From contig CANQSA010000005.1 of assembly GCA_947626415.1 (NCBI GenBank), positions 62,001 through 126,000 on the forward strand: DNA of 64,000 nt, read 5' to 3'. A model generated the notes under the pieces. It saw only the letters and a program-made list of their open reading frames with translations. It had not been told where the DNA came from and made no database searches. The DNA comes from an uncultured Lachnospiraceae bacterium. Its GTDB lineage: Bacteria > Bacillota > Clostridia > Lachnospirales > Lachnospiraceae. The position numbers and the translations under genes were made by a program. This document shows, one piece after another, positions 26,938-36,358 of the stretch (position 1 is its first letter; each line of letters opens with the position of its first letter).

Positions 26938-27020
26938 CTTTGTCCTGCAAACTCACTTGTCAAATTACCACTGGAACTAGGATATACCATTTCCGCGAAA
27001 AAAGCAAGCACTTTTTTCAT

Positions 27021-27839
27021 TTATTTATCCACCATTTCTTCTCCCCGCACGCACATTACGATAACCCGCTTACTCTTATCATCCCGGGTCGTACAGGTAG
27101 ACAGGGTCAGAATATAGTCGTCCGCCGTCAGTTCCGGTACGGATTCCACCTGATAATAGCTTCTTGCCCGCTGTTTTTTCTGCCAGGCTTCAAACTCTTC
27201 ATCGGTCGCGAACCGGTACTGATACACATCGTCCCCCACTGCATTGCATTCAAAGGAGGCAAAGACATAATAAATATAATGCTTGCTCCCTACATAAACG
27301 TCAAAAGTGGGATTCTTCTCATAATAATCCTTATTCTTATATTCTACCAGAGTGCCAAACATGGTGTTGGTCCACATATTATGCCCGTATACAACAGCGT
27401 TCTTCGCGTTCAGCCCTTCCTCGATCTCATAATCCAGAAAGATCGAACCGTTCCGGTTATAAGTCCCGTTAAAGGTATAATGCAGATAATAGTCGTTATT
27501 CTTTCCCTGCATGATCGGATAGTTGATCCGGGAATTATCCTGCTTGATATATCCCCTTGCGTCGGGATTGATCGCGACCAGCTTATCAAAATCAAATACC
27601 CATTTTTTCTCACTGTCGCTGATATTCACAGACTGGGAACCGCCCAGATCTTCGCTGCCGCCGTCGTCCACCTCCTGGATGAACAGATCCTGCACATCGT
27701 CGTATACGGCGTCTCCCTCCTGATAATCCAGATAAGTCTTGGTCAGGCTGTAAGACGCATAGGTAAACGTGCCGGCCGCAATAATCAGCGCCACGATCCG
27801 CACAATATTGTAAATACGGACTGCTTTCTTTTTTTCCAT
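27021..27839 (-). CDS. srtB: Class B sortase
   Basis: 272 aa from the ATG at 27839 behind GGAGG; a TTG 12 nt upstream is rejected. One N-terminal membrane helix (IVRIVALIIAAGTFTYASYS), extracytoplasmic catalytic domain with NYPIMQGKNNDYYLHYTFNG, catalytic His in VVYGHNM, catalytic Cys in LSTCT, and Arg in KRVIVMCV. It anchors cell-wall proteins or builds pili. No sortase substrate with a C-terminal NPQTN-type signal is nearby. It follows the aldolase gene by 39 nt and is probably co-transcribed with it. Confidence 0.93.
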   Translation of the reverse strand: MEKKKAVRIYNIVRIVALIIAAGTFTYASYSLTKTYLDYQEGDAVYDDVQDLFIQEVDDGGSEDLGGSQSVNISDSEKKWVFDFDKLVAINPDARGYIKQDNSRINYPIMQGKNNDYYLHYTFNGTYNRNGSIFLDYEIEEGLNAKNAVVYGHNMWTNTMFGTLVEYKNKDYYEKNPTFDVYVGSKHYIYYVFASFECNAVGDDVYQYRFATDEEFEAWQKKQRARSYYQVESVPELTADDYILTLSTCTTRDDKSKRVIVMCVRGEEMVDK

Positions 27840-27878
27840 ACTAACCTCCAATCCGGAGCATTTATGAAAATTCCCCTG

Positions 27879-28748
27879 TTATGCGTTTGCCTTGCCGACG
27901 GAACCGAATAATTCCATCTTCTCCTTAACCGTCGCTTTGATCGCTTCAAAGCCCGGCGCCAGCAGCTTCCGGGGATCATAGCCCTTGCCCTGCTGATCCT
28001 TGCCTGCTTCAATATATTCTCTGGTCGCCTGCGCAAATGACAGCTGGCATTCTGTATTTACATTGATCTTAGCAACGCCGAGGGAAATTGCCTTCCGGAT
28101 CATATCTTCCGGAATTCCCGTACCGCCGTGCAGTACCAGCGGCATATCGCCGGTCAGAGCCTGTACCGCATCCAGCGTCTCAAAGCTCAGTCCCTTCCAG
28201 TTAGCCGGATACTTGCCGTGAATATTGCCGATCCCTGCTGCCAGCATATCGACGCCCAGATCCGCGATCATCTTACATTCCTGGGGATCCGCGCATTCAC
28301 CGGCGCCGATCACGCCGTCCTCTTCCCCGCCGATAGAACCGACCTCTGCTTCCAGAGACATTCCGTGCTCCTTCACCATCGCAACCAGCTCTTTCGTCTT
28401 TGCCACATTCTCCTCAATGGGATAATGGGAGCCGTCAAACATGATCGAGGAAAATCCTGCTTCAATGCACTTTAGGCAGCCTTCATATCCGCCGTGATCC
28501 AGATGCAGCGCAACCGGAACCGTAATGCCGAGTTCCTCCATCATACCGTTTACCATGCCGACAACCGTCTTATAACCGGTCATATATTTGCCCGCGCCTT
28601 CTGAAACTCCCAGAATAACCGGGGACTGCTGCTCCTGCGCAGTCTGCAGCACAGCCTTTGTCCACTCCAGATTGTTGATATTGAACTGACCGACCGCATA
28701 TTTGCCGGCTTTTGCTTTTTGTAACATCTCTTTTGCAGATACTAACAT
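27879..28748 (-). CDS. fba: Fructose-1,6-bisphosphate aldolase, class II
   Basis: 289 aa. Zinc ligands are seen in ALHLDHGG, the GNIHGKYP region and VLHGGTGIP; catalytic Asp is in HLDHG. It cleaves fructose-1,6-bisphosphate to DHAP and glyceraldehyde-3-phosphate in glycolysis. ATG at 28748 behind GGAGG. It has its own promoter (28791-28819). Short class II aldolases of this type are also annotated as tagatose-bisphosphate aldolase, so exact substrate is inferred. Confidence 0.94.
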   Translation of the reverse strand: MLVSAKEMLQKAKAGKYAVGQFNINNLEWTKAVLQTAQEQQSPVILGVSEGAGKYMTGYKTVVGMVNGMMEELGITVPVALHLDHGGYEGCLKCIEAGFSSIMFDGSHYPIEENVAKTKELVAMVKEHGMSLEAEVGSIGGEEDGVIGAGECADPQECKMIADLGVDMLAAGIGNIHGKYPANWKGLSFETLDAVQALTGDMPLVLHGGTGIPEDMIRKAISLGVAKINVNTECQLSFAQATREYIEAGKDQQGKGYDPRKLLAPGFEAIKATVKEKMELFGSVGKANA

Positions 28749-28790
28749 ATCAGATTACCTCCAATTTATAATTTGCGATTTACTTCCTGT

Positions 28791-28819
28791 ATCGTATCAT
28801 TTTTCCGCAAATTTGGCAA
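28791..28819 (-). promoter_or_regulatory. Promoter of fba-srtB
   Basis: Minus strand TTGCCA (28814-28819), 17-nt spacer, TACGAT (28791-28796). Confidence 0.65.
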
Positions 28820-28840
28820 TATGTTTTTGCCGGATCCGCG

Positions 28841-31309
28841 TTAAAACAGACACCAGATATATTTAATCAGGAAGCGCTGCCACAGTCCGCACTCCGGATA
28901 GATCCGCTCAAGCAGCGCATCCGTCCGGCGTTCCAGTGCTCTGACCACTCCCGGTTCCATACCGCCGCGGCTGTAAAAACCGCGCTCCAGCAGCCTGAGC
29001 CAGGCAGCCGTCTGTTTTTTGGCTTCGCTGCCCCACAGCTTCTCGACTTCCGCCAGGATTTCCTCCTTCGACATGGTTTCCGTAAGCCGCGCCTGCTTTC
29101 CGGACAAGATCCGGAATACGCGCCGCTGCAGTTTAAGCGGATCGGAACCCCGTTTCCCCGGACGCAGCCGCAGTTTCCGATACAGAGAAAATCCGTACCA
29201 GAGCAAGAGCGGAAGGCAAATGAGCCCGATTCCCAGAAAGATCCATTTCCATGGAATGTTGACAGAATCGGTCTGCTGTGCGGCCGGCGTTTCCGTCGTC
29301 GTGGTCTGCGGATCCGTCATGCTCTCTTCTTCCGTCGTCGCCTCCTCTGCCGATTCCGTTGTGGTCTCCTCCTGCACGGCAGGCGTTGTTTCTTCCGTCT
29401 CCGGTTCAAAGCCCGTCGTTACTTCCACAGGCACCCAGCCCAGTCCGGACTGATAGATTTCTACCCAGGCGTGCGCGTTTTCATCCGGCACCTGCGCCGT
29501 ACTGCTGCCGGGTCTGTCTCTTACAAACAATTCCTGTTCTACCAGATACCCCGATACATATCGCGCCGGGATCCCAAACTGCCGGAACATCATGGCAGCT
29601 GCCGTAGCAAAATGCATGCAATATCCCTGCTTTTTCTGAAAAAGAAAGTCTTCTACGAAATCTTCGCCCTGCGGGCAGGCACCCGGCTGCAGACTATAGG
29701 CGTAATCGTTCAGATATCCTCTGATATAATTGACATAAACCTGCATACCGTACTGTTCAAGCAACATATCCCGATCCGCAGTCAAGTCGTATTCCTGATC
29801 CTCTATCTTCACCTTTACCCCGGAAAATTCCTGCTGAAACCGTTCCATCGTGTCCGGAATCTGCAGATACTTTTCCCGTACATACTGTTCATACTGCTCC
29901 TGCCACTCCGGCATGCTGCTCTCCGTGCTGTTTTCGGCAAGAACAGACGGCTTTAACTCCAACAGCATGGTATTCTCATAATTTACGCCGCAGAGCTCAT
30001 ATACCAGAGCATTGGCGTCCAGAGAGAGTCTGGGAACCTTATCGTCCTCTATCGTCAGCATCAGATCCGCGGTTTTCGTATACTCCGGCAGAAGCATTGC
30101 CGAAGCATCCTCCCCGAAATTGCTGACCATAATCGTCGTTTCATAAAAACGGCTTTTCTTCAGCGTATCCTGAATCACTTTCGACGGCCGGCTGATGATC
30201 TCTTTGGCGTACTTCGCAAGCTCTGCCGGAAAAGACTCCGCCTCCGTCTTCCATGTATTATTCTCATAAACAGAGCCAACAAAATTCTTCAGATAATAAT
30301 CTCGTTCCTGCTCCCAGCCGACTTCCGCGGTAAACATGATCTTTCCCGAATGTGCTATGCCGTCCACAGTTCCCAACGGCAGCTCTCCCTGCGGAACTTC
30401 TCCCACTTCGGAACCCGCCGGGTCCTCCGAATCCTTTTGAAAAATCTTAGTGACCTTTCCCCATGAGGCATCTGAAATAAGCTGATTGATCCTGGTTTTC
30501 CAGGCAGCCAGATCCCGATTATAATAGGTCTCTCCAAGCTGCGGCAGCGCCAGCAGATATGCCAGGATCACCACGGCCGCCACGATCGCGCCCTGTTTCC
30601 AGACCGTATAATACGAAAAAATGCGGTCGCTCTGATACTGGTTATTTAAGATCAGTAAAAACAGAACTGCCAGCAGATATAAGATAATTGCCCAGCCCGC
30701 CGGTTTTTTCCCGACATTCAGGATCAGGACCAAAACCGCGACAGACGGAAGCACAGACGCCATGACCCGAACCCGGTTCCAGTTTAATACGGTCAGAAAA
30801 ACAGCATAGAGGAAATTGACCAGGATCAGGAAATTCCGGATACATTCTCCCGGCGGCAGAGAGCCGTCAATGATAAAGCCATAGCCGAATTCCGTCCGAT
30901 AATAATGTTCGAGACTTTGAAACACATCGCTGATACAGAGGATCAGACCGTTTTCAATCTTGGCCGGATTCAGGATAAAAAGCAGAAGCAGCACTGCTGC
31001 CATAAATACGGCGAGCCGGATCCCCGGTCTGCATTTTCGGCTGCAGACTGCAGTCAGCATGGAAGCGACCAAGCACGATAGCACGATAAGCGCAATATTG
31101 ACAGGCAGCTGAAACGCGTTCTTTAACGCGATCAGATTGGCGCAGGAAAGAAACAGCACAATCAGACACCGGGAGACCAGATTATTCAGATAGCCCTGTT
31201 TTTCTTCAATATAGCAGCCGTTGAATCTCATCCGGTAACCGTCCCGCAAAAATATGACATCTTCGGCTTTTTTCCCGATTCTTCCCACATGATATCTCTG
31301 AATTTTCAC
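28841..31309 (-). CDS. Membrane transglutaminase-like protein (TgpA family)
   Basis: 822 aa. About seven N-terminal hydrophobic helices (residues ~45-260), an extracytoplasmic transglutaminase core with Cys in QGYCMHFATAAAMMF and His/Asp in DENAHAWVEIYQSGLGW, a Thr/Glu-rich stalk (about residues 655-700), then a further membrane helix and cytoplasmic tail. This topology matches TgpA proteins encoded with MoxR and DUF58 genes, thought to crosslink or cleave envelope proteins. It overlaps the DUF58 gene by 4 nt, so the three form one unit. Confidence 0.9.
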   Translation of the reverse strand: MKIQRYHVGRIGKKAEDVIFLRDGYRMRFNGCYIEEKQGYLNNLVSRCLIVLFLSCANLIALKNAFQLPVNIALIVLSCLVASMLTAVCSRKCRPGIRLAVFMAAVLLLLFILNPAKIENGLILCISDVFQSLEHYYRTEFGYGFIIDGSLPPGECIRNFLILVNFLYAVFLTVLNWNRVRVMASVLPSVAVLVLILNVGKKPAGWAIILYLLAVLFLLILNNQYQSDRIFSYYTVWKQGAIVAAVVILAYLLALPQLGETYYNRDLAAWKTRINQLISDASWGKVTKIFQKDSEDPAGSEVGEVPQGELPLGTVDGIAHSGKIMFTAEVGWEQERDYYLKNFVGSVYENNTWKTEAESFPAELAKYAKEIISRPSKVIQDTLKKSRFYETTIMVSNFGEDASAMLLPEYTKTADLMLTIEDDKVPRLSLDANALVYELCGVNYENTMLLELKPSVLAENSTESSMPEWQEQYEQYVREKYLQIPDTMERFQQEFSGVKVKIEDQEYDLTADRDMLLEQYGMQVYVNYIRGYLNDYAYSLQPGACPQGEDFVEDFLFQKKQGYCMHFATAAAMMFRQFGIPARYVSGYLVEQELFVRDRPGSSTAQVPDENAHAWVEIYQSGLGWVPVEVTTGFEPETEETTPAVQEETTTESAEEATTEEESMTDPQTTTTETPAAQQTDSVNIPWKWIFLGIGLICLPLLLWYGFSLYRKLRLRPGKRGSDPLKLQRRVFRILSGKQARLTETMSKEEILAEVEKLWGSEAKKQTAAWLRLLERGFYSRGGMEPGVVRALERRTDALLERIYPECGLWQRFLIKYIWCLF

Positions 31310-32535
31310 AGTTCTTCCCCTTTATATCCTTCCGCCGATTCCGCCATGACCGTTCCGTCCAGTCCATATCGGATCAGCTGACCGAGAAATTCCTTTTTCT
31401 CCGCTTCCGTGATCCGGTCTTTGGCCGGGATCCAGATAAAGAAGACCGGCATCTTCTGCTGCTGTGCAGAAAGCAGGTTAAGCTGCGCTTCACTCCATCT
31501 TACGCAGACATAGATGACATAGCGGTATCCTGTCTCTGCGGAGGACGCCGCATAATCCGCGATCCCGTAAAACGTATCATAAAACGGCGCATACATCAGC
31601 CGTTCCATCCCTGTATAAATATCTGCAAACGTCGCGATCGGGCTGCGCAGGATTCGGGTATTCTCCCCCATATAACAGCCCAGTTCCAGGGTAGTTTCTT
31701 CCTGAACCACTGTACGCAGCACTGCCGCCGTATGATCCAAAAAACGGTCGACCTGCTTCTGCCACGCTACAGGCGAAGCGGCCTTCAACCCCCCGGACGG
31801 CTGCCATAATTCCACAAAAAACAAGGGAGCTTCGCTGATCGGATAACTGGCTTCCTTTACAATCAGGGCTTCCTGCTTACTGCTTAACTTCCAGTGGATA
31901 CTGCGCAGTTTATCGCCCGGGCGATATTCCCGAATGTCAAACACTTCGGTAGCATCATCCCCCGGTCTTTGTTTTGAATAAACATCTGCCTCCGGATTCA
32001 TCCGCTCGGACAGGGAAAATTCCAGTTCCGCGCTGTGATCCATATCCGGCATAACGGCCACCTGTTCTTTCAGTTCAGACCGCTGCCTGCATTTCCAGAT
32101 CTTCAGAAAATCATAGAATCGGACCTGATCCAGCGCAATTTCCACGATTCCGGAATTAAGCGTATATAAATAATAGGTGATTGTCGTCATATCCCGGTCC
32201 ACGGCGCCGAACGTAACCCATTCCTGCATCTCGTACCCCTGATACAGATTCTGATAGCGCAGAGAGACTTCTCCGTACAGCAGCGGGAACCGGCTTTCGT
32301 TGACGATCCGGATCTCCAGCGGGATCTCGGTTTCTTTTCCCCGAAAAATCTGTTTTTTGCCGACTCGGAATGAAACCGTGGATCTGTGTACCGTATATTT
32401 CATCTGCAGCCAGCTGAGCACAGGCAGGATCAGTGTGATCCGGATCGCCACGGCGATATAGATACTGGGATACATGATCAGGATAAACACCATGCACAGC
32501 AAAACGCTGATATAGATCAATTTATTCCGCAACAT
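31306..32535 (-). CDS. DUF58 (VWA-like) protein
   Basis: 409 aa. Two N-terminal hydrophobic helices (residues ~7-45) then a beta-rich domain and the DUF58 signature RPGDKLRSIHWKLSSKQEAL near residue 215. DUF58 proteins accompany MoxR ATPases and are thought to act as their partner at the membrane. Stop and start overlap the transglutaminase gene (ATGA), and the upstream MoxR gene ends 4 nt away. Confidence 0.92.
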   Translation of the reverse strand: MLRNKLIYISVLLCMVFILIMYPSIYIAVAIRITLILPVLSWLQMKYTVHRSTVSFRVGKKQIFRGKETEIPLEIRIVNESRFPLLYGEVSLRYQNLYQGYEMQEWVTFGAVDRDMTTITYYLYTLNSGIVEIALDQVRFYDFLKIWKCRQRSELKEQVAVMPDMDHSAELEFSLSERMNPEADVYSKQRPGDDATEVFDIREYRPGDKLRSIHWKLSSKQEALIVKEASYPISEAPLFFVELWQPSGGLKAASPVAWQKQVDRFLDHTAAVLRTVVQEETTLELGCYMGENTRILRSPIATFADIYTGMERLMYAPFYDTFYGIADYAASSAETGYRYVIYVCVRWSEAQLNLLSAQQQKMPVFFIWIPAKDRITEAEKKEFLGQLIRYGLDGTVMAESAEGYKGEEL

Positions 32536-32539
32536 AGGA

Positions 32540-33484
32540 TCAAACTTCTTTCCTTACCGGTATCTCTTTGATAATATCGTGCAGGATCCGCTTTACGTCG
32601 TTCTGCTTGTCCCGTGTGCCGCCGCGCAGCACCAGTCTGTGTACCACCGCATCCTGCAGCACGGCGCGCACATCATCCGGCACCACAAAGTCTCTGCCTG
32701 TCAGATAGGCATGCGCCTTTGCCAGGTTGCAAACAGCCAGACTGGCGCGGGGGCTCATACCCAGCAGGATATCCGGATGCTGCCGGGTTGCCGACGCGAT
32801 CTCCGCGACATACGCATATACATTGTCTTTAATATAGATCTGCTCCACTTCCTTCTGCATATACAGAAGGCCGCGGTCGCTGACGACGGGCTTTACATTT
32901 TCCATTGGATTGGCGCAGTGCTTTCCTTTTAACATCAGCACTTCGTCCTCTACCTCCGGATAGCCCATATACAGACACATGGCAAACCGGTCCAGCTGGG
33001 ATTCGGGAAGCATCTGCGTTCCTACGGAGCCTACCGGATTCTGTGTCGCGATCACGATAAACGGATCCGGCAGCAGATAGATCTTTCCGTCTACCGATAC
33101 CTGCTGTTCCTCCATCGCCTCCAATAACGCCGACTGTGTCTTTGAGGAGGTCCGGTTGATCTCATCCGCCAGCAGCAGATTGCACATGGCCGCGCCCTCC
33201 TGAAATTCAAACTTCTGCGTCTGTTTATTAAATACGTTAAACCCTGTTACATCGGAGGGCATGACATCCGGGGTAAACTGCACCCGCTTTTGTTTCAGCT
33301 CCATTGCCTTGGAAAATGCCATCGCCATGGTCGTCTTGCCCACCCCCGGGATATCCTCGATCAGGATATTCCCTTTTGCCAGAATGCATAACAGTGTTTT
33401 CCTGATTACCTCATCCTTTCCGATAATTACCTTGCGCACCTCATCCATGATCCGGTTCGCCGCTTTCAGTCCCATCTGATTCAT
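32540..33484 (-). CDS. MoxR-family AAA+ ATPase
   Basis: 314 aa. Walker A GVGKTTMA, Walker B LLADEINR, sensor I VIATQNPV and the MoxR-typical QLDRFAMCLYMGYPE and GMSPRASLAV motifs. Chaperone-like ATPase that remodels or activates the DUF58/transglutaminase membrane partners. ATG at 33484 follows AGGGG at ~10 nt. A TACAAT -10-like box lies at 33526-33531, partly after the end of the ABC fusion gene; read-through from the ABC operon is also possible. Confidence 0.94.
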   Translation of the reverse strand: MNQMGLKAANRIMDEVRKVIIGKDEVIRKTLLCILAKGNILIEDIPGVGKTTMAMAFSKAMELKQKRVQFTPDVMPSDVTGFNVFNKQTQKFEFQEGAAMCNLLLADEINRTSSKTQSALLEAMEEQQVSVDGKIYLLPDPFIVIATQNPVGSVGTQMLPESQLDRFAMCLYMGYPEVEDEVLMLKGKHCANPMENVKPVVSDRGLLYMQKEVEQIYIKDNVYAYVAEIASATRQHPDILLGMSPRASLAVCNLAKAHAYLTGRDFVVPDDVRAVLQDAVVHRLVLRGGTRDKQNDVKRILHDIIKEIPVRKEV

Positions 33485-33541
33485 GTACTTTATACCCCTG
33501 TCTGTCGTTTTTTCATATGCAATTTATTGTACCACAGATCT

Positions 33542-36346
33542 TTAGTTTTTACCAGACGGTTTTTTGTCCTGCATCCTGTTCATACTCCGGTTTATAAAAA
33601 ATACGGTGATCACCAGATAGACGCCGTGAAGGACAGCCAAAAGCAGGTAATGGTACCAGCGGTAATATTTCATCAGATCATAAAGCCGTTCGACATGACA
33701 GGCGGACAGTACGGACAAGAGCAGCGCCGCAAGCAGCATGGACGACAGCACCATACTCCCCAGATCCGCATACAGCAGCTTTTTCCTGGTTTCCCGTTTT
33801 AAGCCGAGCAGACTCAAGGTCTGAAAATCTTTTTGCTTCAACGCCCACATGACATACTGCAGCACAATTCCCAGAAGGAAGACCGCCGCCAGAATTCCGG
33901 CGCTGACCGCCAATTGTTTCAGCATTTCCTGAACAGTACGCAGATCATGCGCCACCGAGCCCGCACGAAAAACGCTGATCGCTTCATAACCCATTTGCTT
34001 CAGGTCCGCGAGCACATCATCAGTATATACATAATCCTCGATATATACTGTGATCTGTTCACTGTCAAGCTCCGGATAGATCTGCTCAAACACTTCTCTG
34101 CTGATTTCATAGATATTCACGCCGTGCGCGGTTTCCGCAGGATCAACCGTCAGTCCCAGCATACGCGGCGTACCTTCGTAATCCGTTACGTCCGAAATCC
34201 TGCCCGAAGCGGATCCCTGGGTTCTGCCGTCCCTGACCTTATTCTGATCCGGCTGCCATGCCAGAGCCGCCAACGGATAAATGGCATACTGGCTGACAAT
34301 ATCCTTTTTATTCAGGTCGGGATTTGCCGGATCTCCGGGATATCCGAAACCTTCTCCATCCGAGACAATGATATTGTTATCATAAAAGTCCGTTGACAAC
34401 CGGATGAAATTTCCCTGCAGTTCCGGGTTGCAGACCAGAATCGCGTTCTGCCGCCGGTACCCGATGCTTTTGCCGCCGGTATTCACCAGCGCCTCTGTCA
34501 GCGTATCCAAAATAGCGCCGTCCGCAGACGGGATCCCATCATAATACTGCAGCACGGTTTCCGCCCAGTAATTCAGATATCCGCCGGCATTATCCTTCTT
34601 TCCCTGTTCCGCCAGATATTCCAGATAGCGGGGTAGCGCGCCCTGCAGAGCCGCGTCGGCGACCTTTGCCAATACGGTTTCTTCCCGGTTCAAGGTTCCG
34701 CTCATTTTTACGCCTGTCACCGTGCCGGCCATATTCTGATAGGAAGCGGAGACATCTTTCACGCCCCGGGTATTCCGGTTCACGCCTTTTCCCAGATCCC
34801 AGTAATTTTCCAGATAATGATAGAAAAAGTGATTAATCGTCCCATCATCCGCCGTCAGATATTTTACATATTCGCAGGAGAAATAAACCTGCGGTTCTTC
34901 GCCTTCCACGATTCCGGTTATCTTCATCTGCGCGCAGATATAATTGGGGCCGGTATTGGTAACCGCGCTGCCTGTCGGCCTGGCTTCCTCCCACCGAGTT
35001 GTATCTACCAGATAAAAAGGAACCGTTTCTCCCACCTGCAGCCCGCAGCCTTCGCTGACCGCCGCTTCATAGTACCCTGTGGGAATTTCGCCTTCCTTCA
35101 TCTGCTCCTCTGACAGGCAGGACGCGGAACGCAGATAGCAGGCGGACGTCATCAAAAAGACGGATTTGGAATCCGGGCTCTGATATTCTGTCTCCTGCAC
35201 CCGGTATGTGTACTGATATCCCTGCCCCTCTCCATAGTAAACGGCGATATCCGCAGCTAAGCCGTACTGGTCCGTCTGCTCCACATGAGAAATCTCCGAG
35301 ATGGCTTCCACATCTTCCTGCCCCATAGCGCTTTCGTCCTGTTTCTGCACCAGCAGCCGGGTCTTGTCCCCATTGGGCAGATCTTCGTTCTGGTAATATC
35401 TGGAGGAGACCTCGTCCATCTGACTGAAAATAGTGCCCATCAACACGAAGAAGCCAAACGACATCCCCAACAGGATCATTCCCAGGAACAGATATCGGCG
35501 CGGCTGGGCGCTCCGGTTAAAACGCAGCAGCTCCCAGACGACGCTCGCTTTCCGTTTCTTCTTGCCTGTCTCCTTTTTTCTTCCGCTTTTTTTCTTTTCG
35601 CCGTCTGCCGTTTCTGTCGCCGCATTCCATGCCGGATCGTGTGCCGACTCTATTTCTTCCGGACAGGGCGGATTGATCTGGCGATCCTCGGTGACGCTTC
35701 CGTCATGCAGACGGATCTTTCGGGTCGCGTAAGGCGCCGCCTGTTCGTAATTATGCGTAACTACGACCACCAGCTTTTGGGCGGACAGACGGTATAACAA
35801 TTCCATAACTGCCGCTCCGTTCTCACGATCCAGATTGCCGGTCGGCTCGTCCGCTACTATGATATCCGTATTCTTCGCCAGCGCTCTGGCAATCGAAAGC
35901 CGCTGCCGCTGCCCGCTGGAAAGGTTGGCCGCCTTCTTCCGGTACAGATCCGCAAGTCCCACCTGTTCCAGATATTGGAGCGCAAGCCGCTTCTGGTCTT
36001 TCCTCGGCACTTCCCGTAAGATCAGCGCGCACTCCACATTTTGCAGAACGGTATAGCTGTCGATCAGACGGTAATCCTGATATACAAACGCAATCTTCCG
36101 GTTTCGGTATTCCTCCCATTCTTCGGCTCCATAGTAGGACGTCGGCTGATTTTCAAAAAAGAATTCCCCATCCTCATAGGTATCCGTTCCGCCCAGCACC
36201 CGAAGCAGCGTACTTTTCCCGCTGCCGCTTTCTCCGGTGATTGCGACGAATTCTCCCTTTTTCAGTTCCAGACTGATCCTATCCAGACCGACCGTTACAC
36301 CGCTTTCACTATAATAATATTTGGATAAATTTTCTAACCGGATCAT
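33542..36346 (-). CDS. ABC transporter ATPase-permease fusion (MacB/FtsX type), copy 4
   Basis: 934 aa. N-terminal ATPase (Walker A GESGSGKSTLL, signature LSSGQRQRLSIARALA, Walker [13 protein letters not shown], switch His VVTHN), a charged Lys-rich linker (KKKSGRKKETGKKKRK), a membrane helix near residue 290, a ~500-residue extracytoplasmic domain, and three C-terminal helices of the FtsX/MacB permease. Such one-chain exporters usually move peptides or lipids out of the membrane or transmit force across it. Very close paralogue of the preceding gene in both ATPase and sensor domain. 12-nt gap to it. Confidence 0.9.
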   Translation of the reverse strand: MIRLENLSKYYYSESGVTVGLDRISLELKKGEFVAITGESGSGKSTLLRVLGGTDTYEDGEFFFENQPTSYYGAEEWEEYRNRKIAFVYQDYRLIDSYTVLQNVECALILREVPRKDQKRLALQYLEQVGLADLYRKKAANLSSGQRQRLSIARALAKNTDIIVADEPTGNLDRENGAAVMELLYRLSAQKLVVVVTHNYEQAAPYATRKIRLHDGSVTEDRQINPPCPEEIESAHDPAWNAATETADGEKKKSGRKKETGKKKRKASVVWELLRFNRSAQPRRYLFLGMILLGMSFGFFVLMGTIFSQMDEVSSRYYQNEDLPNGDKTRLLVQKQDESAMGQEDVEAISEISHVEQTDQYGLAADIAVYYGEGQGYQYTYRVQETEYQSPDSKSVFLMTSACYLRSASCLSEEQMKEGEIPTGYYEAAVSEGCGLQVGETVPFYLVDTTRWEEARPTGSAVTNTGPNYICAQMKITGIVEGEEPQVYFSCEYVKYLTADDGTINHFFYHYLENYWDLGKGVNRNTRGVKDVSASYQNMAGTVTGVKMSGTLNREETVLAKVADAALQGALPRYLEYLAEQGKKDNAGGYLNYWAETVLQYYDGIPSADGAILDTLTEALVNTGGKSIGYRRQNAILVCNPELQGNFIRLSTDFYDNNIIVSDGEGFGYPGDPANPDLNKKDIVSQYAIYPLAALAWQPDQNKVRDGRTQGSASGRISDVTDYEGTPRMLGLTVDPAETAHGVNIYEISREVFEQIYPELDSEQITVYIEDYVYTDDVLADLKQMGYEAISVFRAGSVAHDLRTVQEMLKQLAVSAGILAAVFLLGIVLQYVMWALKQKDFQTLSLLGLKRETRKKLLYADLGSMVLSSMLLAALLLSVLSACHVERLYDLMKYYRWYHYLLLAVLHGVYLVITVFFINRSMNRMQDKKPSGKN

Positions 36347-36358
36347 TCCGCATTTCTC

